Shown here piece by piece: positions 60,144 to 64,000 of a DNA stretch of 64,000 nt. Every line of letters begins with the position of its first letter. Within the stretch, counting starts at the first letter, position 1. Both the position numbers and the translations under genes were made by a program. Where the stretch lies: the NCBI GenBank assembly GCA_005502925.1, contig SCPD01000022.1, forward strand, positions 45,074-109,073, in the 5' to 3' direction. The stretch comes from Rhizobiales bacterium Y(2018). Lineage in GTDB: Bacteria > Pseudomonadota > Alphaproteobacteria > Rhizobiales > Aestuariivirgaceae. The notes under the pieces are model-generated. The model was not told the origin of the DNA. It made no database searches and saw only the letters and a list, made by a program, of their open reading frames with translations.

Positions 60144-61442
60144 ATGTCCAGCGCGCCTGCAATCAGAAGCAGCATGTCCATTATCCTGGTCCGGATTACC
60201 GGCGCCGGGCTGGCGCTGCTTGCCCAGGTCATCGCCTCACGGATCATCGGCGCGGAGGAGTTCGGGCGTTACAGCCTGATGCTGGTGTGGTTGCTCTTGC
60301 TGGGGCACGGCGCGACAGTGGGAACCAACCCGCTGCTTTGCCGCTACGTCGCGCAATATATAAAGTCCGGCGACATTCCCGTCATCGCCGGTTTGCTGCG
60401 CTGGGCGCTCTCCCTCGTGCTGGTAGCTGGCATAGTGCTCGGCGCGAGCGCCATTCTCCTGATCCACACGGGCACAATTGCCGTGGGTCCTGAGATGATT
60501 CTGCTGGCCACGCTGGCGCTCAGCGCCGTTCCGCTCCTCGTCCTGCAGGATTTTCTGGAATCGATCGCCCGCGGCATCGACCGCCCGGCACTGGGCATTG
60601 TGCCAGCCTATCTGGTCCGGCATCTCGCGATAATTTTCGGCGTGTCTTCTGCCGTCCTGCTCGGCTATCAGGCCGGCGCGGTGACGGTGATGAGCATGAC
60701 GATCATCGGCCTCGTCATCAGCATCGCGATACAGTTCGTTCTGCTGCACCGTCATATTGGCGTGCTGCTGCGCGGCTCGGCGCCGGTCTATCGGTTGCGG
60801 GAATGGGTTCGCACCGCGCTTCCAATGGCGCTCAGCGAGGCCGCGGAAGTGCTTTTCATGAACGCGGACATACTGATCCTCGGCATGTTCGTGGAACCGG
60901 AACTCGTCGCTTATTATTTCGCGGCGACGCGTCTGGCGCAGGTGCTGACCTATATACCTTACGGCATGAGCGCGGTGATGGCGCAGCGCATGGCGGCCCT
61001 TGCCGAAAGCCACGAGCGCGGGCGGTTGCAGGCGCTGATCAACCATACGACGCTCGTATCCGGAGGGCTCGCTGTATTGGCGGCACTCGGCATGACCGTG
61101 CTGGCCCCCTATCTACTGGCGCTGTTCGGCAGCGATTACGCGGAAGCCGCGCCATGGGTGGCCATTCTCGCCGGCGGCATTGCTTTTGCGTGCCTGCTCG
61201 GGCCAGGAGAAGATACGCTCAACATGCTCGGTCAGGAAAGGGCGGGGCTGACCTGCATTGCGGCTGCGCTCGCCGTCAATCTCGCGCTCAATCTCCTCCT
61301 GGTGCCAAGCATAGGACCGGTGGGGGCGGCGTGGGCGTCCGCTGTTGCGCTCGCCACACGGGGGCTGCTCGCCGCCGGCTTCGCCAAGCGCACTCTCAAT
61401 CTCTATCTCCCTTTAGGCGCCAGCCGGCTGGCGGGTACGTGA
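60144..61442 (+). CDS. Polysaccharide flippase / oligosaccharide-unit exporter (MATE-like, MOP superfamily)
   Basis: A 432-residue membrane protein with about twelve hydrophobic segments and the Wzx-type beginning RITGAGLALLAQVIASRIIGAEEFGRYSLM. The repeat of two six-helix bundles is visible, with NADILILGMFVEPELVAYYFAATRL starting the second half. It would flip lipid-linked glycans across the inner membrane. ATG at 60144 is used; an ATG ten codons on is also possible, and neither has a strong ribosome site. The next gene starts 9 bases after its stop. Confidence 0.88.
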   Translation: MSSAPAIRSSMSIILVRITGAGLALLAQVIASRIIGAEEFGRYSLMLVWLLLLGHGATVGTNPLLCRYVAQYIKSGDIPVIAGLLRWALSLVLVAGIVLGASAILLIHTGTIAVGPEMILLATLALSAVPLLVLQDFLESIARGIDRPALGIVPAYLVRHLAIIFGVSSAVLLGYQAGAVTVMSMTIIGLVISIAIQFVLLHRHIGVLLRGSAPVYRLREWVRTALPMALSEAAEVLFMNADILILGMFVEPELVAYYFAATRLAQVLTYIPYGMSAVMAQRMAALAESHERGRLQALINHTTLVSGGLAVLAALGMTVLAPYLLALFGSDYAEAAPWVAILAGGIAFACLLGPGEDTLNMLGQERAGLTCIAAALAVNLALNLLLVPSIGPVGAAWASAVALATRGLLAAGFAKRTLNLYLPLGASRLAGT

Positions 61443-61451
61443 GCAGGCCCC

Positions 61452-62663
61452 ATGGATCAGATCGTTCAACCTCACCATAAGCTTTCACATCAGTTGCTCG
61501 ACGCAGACGCGATCAAGGCCCTGCCGGCGCAGGATTGGGACGTCCTTGCGCGCGAAACCGTGACGGAGAATCCTGCTTATTCGCGGCAATATGTTCTCGC
61601 GGGCCTGGAGACGATCGACGCCGGCGCCAATGTGCGCGCCGTCGCCGTCAGCGACGACAACGAACGGCTCGTCGGCCTTTTCCCGTTTCGCCGCCGGTTC
61701 CTGCCGCCTTTTCCGTGGCCGGTGGCCGTCGGCGCGCAGAACATCTATCAATTTGCCGGCGCGCCGCTGGCCTCCGGCAGGTGCGCCGATTCAGTCGTCG
61801 GCGCCTGGCTCGACGGGCTCGCGGCCGGCGCGCCAAGCCGGTTCTGGGCGCTCTCGAATATCGACCTCGGCAGCGGCTTCCTCCAAAGTGTCCAGGCGCA
61901 GGTGGCCGCGCGGGGCTTGGGTCTGCGTGTCGTTACGCCCTATCGGCGGCCAACTCTCACCGGCAAGGCCGGAAGCTCCACAGCGCACAGCGCCCAGATC
62001 ATCAAGAAAAGCCGCGTGAAGGACATCGAGCGCAATCTGCGGCGGCTGCGCGAGACGGGTACGGTCGATTTCGAGCGCGCCTATGAGCCGGAGCAGGTGA
62101 AGCAACGCATCGAGCAATTCCTTGCCCTCGAGCAGTCGGGCTGGAAAGGTCAGAGCGGCACGGCGTTTCTGTCGAAGGATCGCGATACGGAATTTGCCCG
62201 GATGGCCTTTGGCGGCAACGGGCCGACGGTCGTGGACAGCCTGCTTCTGGACGGCACGCCGATCGCCATGAGCATCAACATGTCCAACGGCGCGACGCTC
62301 TTCACCCTCAAATGCGCCTATGACGAGAATTACCGGAAATTCAGTCCCGGCCTGGTGCTGGAATATCTGGTGGTCGAAGAATTCTTCAAGAGCGGCGCAT
62401 TCACCGAGATGGACGCGTCGACGACCATGGACGGCCATATCATTCAGGAGTTCTGGGACAGCGACAAGCCCATGGCCTCAGTGATCATCGGCCCCGATGA
62501 TTTCCGCCTGGATCTCCTGGCGAAGGGCTGGACCGCGTTGCGCGACGTCAGGCAAGGTCTGGCGCGACTGCATCCGCTGAAATATCTGATCCAGATGTTC
62601 CGCAAGCGGTTCGTATGGAGCTATGCGGCAATGGCACTGTCCGTCAGCTGGAGCATGGAGTAG
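61452..62663 (+). CDS. GNAT acetyltransferase, CelD/BcsL-type
   Basis: A 403-residue protein of the CelD-like acetyltransferase group, often found in cellulose and exopolysaccharide clusters. A divergent N-terminal half (about 1-190) is followed by the GNAT core with KKSRVKDIERNLRRL, QFLALEQSGWKGQSGTAF and KCAYDENYRKFSPGLVLEYLVVE, which carries the acyl-CoA-binding elements. It probably acylates a surface polysaccharide with the flippase encoded just before it. A palindromic repeat begins immediately after the stop codon. Confidence 0.85.
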   Translation: MDQIVQPHHKLSHQLLDADAIKALPAQDWDVLARETVTENPAYSRQYVLAGLETIDAGANVRAVAVSDDNERLVGLFPFRRRFLPPFPWPVAVGAQNIYQFAGAPLASGRCADSVVGAWLDGLAAGAPSRFWALSNIDLGSGFLQSVQAQVAARGLGLRVVTPYRRPTLTGKAGSSTAHSAQIIKKSRVKDIERNLRRLRETGTVDFERAYEPEQVKQRIEQFLALEQSGWKGQSGTAFLSKDRDTEFARMAFGGNGPTVVDSLLLDGTPIAMSINMSNGATLFTLKCAYDENYRKFSPGLVLEYLVVEEFFKSGAFTEMDASTTMDGHIIQEFWDSDKPMASVIIGPDDFRLDLLAKGWTALRDVRQGLARLHPLKYLIQMFRKRFVWSYAAMALSVSWSME

Positions 62664-62732
62664 AGCATCGGACCGAAAAGTGCGAAGCGGTTTTCGGATA
62701 ATCCGATGCGCAAAAGCAATGCGATAGAGCGC
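62664..62732 (-). repeat. Palindromic intergenic repeat, family 1 (copy D)
   Basis: Read on the minus strand it matches 37538-37608 nearly throughout (GCGCTCTAT, TTTTGCGCATCGG, CCGAAAACCGC and CACTTTTCGG in order). It starts directly after the acetyltransferase stop. Confidence 0.8.
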
Positions 62733-62799
62733 TGAAGCGGCTATGTGAGAGCGTCCGGCGCACGAGCCTTCAAGCGCTTTGCCGAAGTGAGGAAACACC

Positions 62800-64000
62800 G
62801 TGACCCGAATGCCCCGTGAGGCCGCCATGCCTGGCGACGTCGATTCGCCCTATGCCTGGCTGCGCCTCGTCATCACTTTGGCTCTGGGCACCGTGGCCTG
62901 TGTCGGCACCTGGTCGGTCATCGTCGTTTTGCCAACCCTGCAGATGGAGTTCGGGACACTGCGCGGCGGCGCCTCCATGCCCTATACCCTGGCGATGCTC
63001 GGTTTCGCCGCCGGCGGCATCCTGATGGGACGCCTGGTCGATCGGCTCGGCATCGTCGTGCCCGTGCTGATCGGCGCCGCCCTGCTCTGCGTCGGCTACA
63101 TCCTGGCGGCGCTCACCACCAGCATCTGGCAGTTCGCCCTGTTCTCGGCCGTGATCGGCTTTGGTTCGGCGGCGGGCTTCGCGCCGCTGATCTCCGACCT
63201 GTCGCACTGGTTCAGAAAACACCGGGCGGTCGCGGTGTCTTTCGCGGCTTCCGGCAGCTATCTCGCCGGCGCGGTATGGCCGCTGGTGATCGATCATTTC
63301 CAGTTCGCCTATGGCTGGCGCGCCGTCCATGTCGGCATCGGCATATTCGTGCCCTTCGCGATGGTGCCGCTCGGCCTGGCGCTCAGCCGCAAGCCCGCCC
63401 AGACGAGCTATGCCGCAGCCGAGGCCGCCACGGAGGCGGCCCGCGAAGAGCTCGGTCTTTCGCCGCGCCAGCTGCAGGGCCTGCTCGTCGTGGCCGGCTT
63501 CGCCTGCTGCATGGCGATGTCGATGCCGCAGGTCCATCTCGTCGCCTATTGCGGCGACCTCGGCTACGGCGTGGCGGTGGGCGCGCAGATCGTAGCACTC
63601 ATGCTCGGCCTCGGCGTGGTCAGCCGCGTGGGCTCCGGCGTGATCGCCGACCGCATCGGCGCCGGGCCGATGCTGCTGATCGGCTCGGCGATGCAGGCGG
63701 TAGCGCTGCTGCTGTTTCTGTTCTTCGACAGCCAGTCCTCGCTCTGGGTGATCGCCGGCCTGTTCGGCCTGTTCCAGGGCGGCATCGTGCCGATGTATGC
63801 GGTGATCATCCGCCAATTCCTGCCACCAAGAGAAGCCGGCGCGCGCATCAGCCTGGTCCTCACCGCGACAGTGCTCGGCATGGCCGCGGGCGGGCTGGCG
63901 GCAGGCTTCATCTACGACGCCACACAGTCCTACCGCCTCGCCTTCCTGCACGGCCTGCTGTGGAACCTGGTGAACCTGGCGCTGATAGGCTGGCTGCTGG
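62800..64000 (+). CDS. MFS transporter (cut by the window end)
   Basis: The first 400 codons of a major facilitator transporter run to the last base of the window without a stop. It has about eleven hydrophobic segments, the loop 2-3 motif GRLVDRLG and its second-half counterpart SGVIADRIGAGPM, and a central cytoplasmic loop at AAEAATEAAREELGLSP. It resembles the NarK/OFA-like MFS group of organic-anion exporters. GTG at 62800 follows GTGAGGAAACACC; an ATG three codons on is possible. A long open frame on the opposite strand is a shadow. Confidence 0.88.
   Translation, partial: MTRMPREAAMPGDVDSPYAWLRLVITLALGTVACVGTWSVIVVLPTLQMEFGTLRGGASMPYTLAMLGFAAGGILMGRLVDRLGIVVPVLIGAALLCVGYILAALTTSIWQFALFSAVIGFGSAAGFAPLISDLSHWFRKHRAVAVSFAASGSYLAGAVWPLVIDHFQFAYGWRAVHVGIGIFVPFAMVPLGLALSRKPAQTSYAAAEAATEAAREELGLSPRQLQGLLVVAGFACCMAMSMPQVHLVAYCGDLGYGVAVGAQIVALMLGLGVVSRVGSGVIADRIGAGPMLLIGSAMQAVALLLFLFFDSQSSLWVIAGLFGLFQGGIVPMYAVIIRQFLPPREAGARISLVLTATVLGMAAGGLAAGFIYDATQSYRLAFLHGLLWNLVNLALIGWLL

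Noticed and set aside
62770..63951. 393-residue minus-strand frame near the right end
   Set aside because: The plus strand encodes a clear MFS transporter over the same bases; the minus frame is its mirror.
1..64000. tRNA, rRNA, insertion sequences or prophage genes
   Set aside because: None was recognised on reading both strands; short structured RNAs could still be missed without a covariance search.

Overview
The window reads as chromosomal DNA of a high-GC alphaproteobacterium, most likely in the Hyphomicrobiales (Rhizobiales). The signs are the dense ABC uptake operons with ROK, LysR and AmiC/AmiR regulators, an IalB-family protein, a DUF4396-multicopper oxidase, frequent GTG/TTG starts, 4-8 bp gene overlaps, and short palindromic intergenic elements of the rhizobial mosaic type. 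No rRNA, tRNA, CRISPR array, prophage or insertion sequence was seen.

Layout. 1-8400: an SDR oxidoreductase, a propeller-like hypothetical, a leftward ribose/fructose-type ABC operon (ATPase, two permeases, binding protein, possible TIM-barrel hydrolase) and a divergent ROK regulator. 8400-14400: a leftward amino-acid/small-compound ABC operon ending in M24 and M20 peptidase-family enzymes, with a divergent LysR gene. 14400-21800: an amide/nitrile module made of AmiC sensor, AmiR antiterminator, a promoter-hairpin-hairpin-terminator leader, a nitrilase-family hydrolase and a Liv/Urt-type ABC importer in which permease and ATPase are fused. 21800-29400: methyltransferase, DUF4396-multicopper oxidase, MarR regulator with a 20-bp palindrome, VOC protein, and a polar amino-acid ABC system. 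29400-37900: ribbon-helix-helix protein, heme-type adenylate/guanylate cyclase, M50 protease, exported nucleosidase, and two FAD dehydrogenases of the dimethylglycine/sarcosine type.

37900-55400 is the most interesting part. It holds a 1293-residue autotransporter whose passenger is about 35 imperfect 23-25 residue repeats carrying roughly 45-50 N-x-S/T sequons. Beside it lies an HMW1C-type cytoplasmic N-glycosyltransferase (GT41). Around these are gmhA, hldE and hldD for ADP-heptose synthesis, a TPR protein, two TPR proteins with GT9 (heptosyltransferase)-like C-termini, a GT2 glycosyltransferase, an IalB protein, a sulfotransferase-like protein and a low-GC FkbM methyltransferase. I infer a dedicated surface-adhesin glycosylation locus: Asn priming by the HMW1C enzyme, with possible heptose decoration by the TPR-GT9 proteins.

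55400-64000: a MexEF-type RND efflux pair, a polysaccharide flippase with a CelD-type acetyltransferase, and an MFS transporter cut by the window end. Two families of palindromic repeats recur at 37538-37608, 48831-49000, 53194-53306 and 62664-62732.
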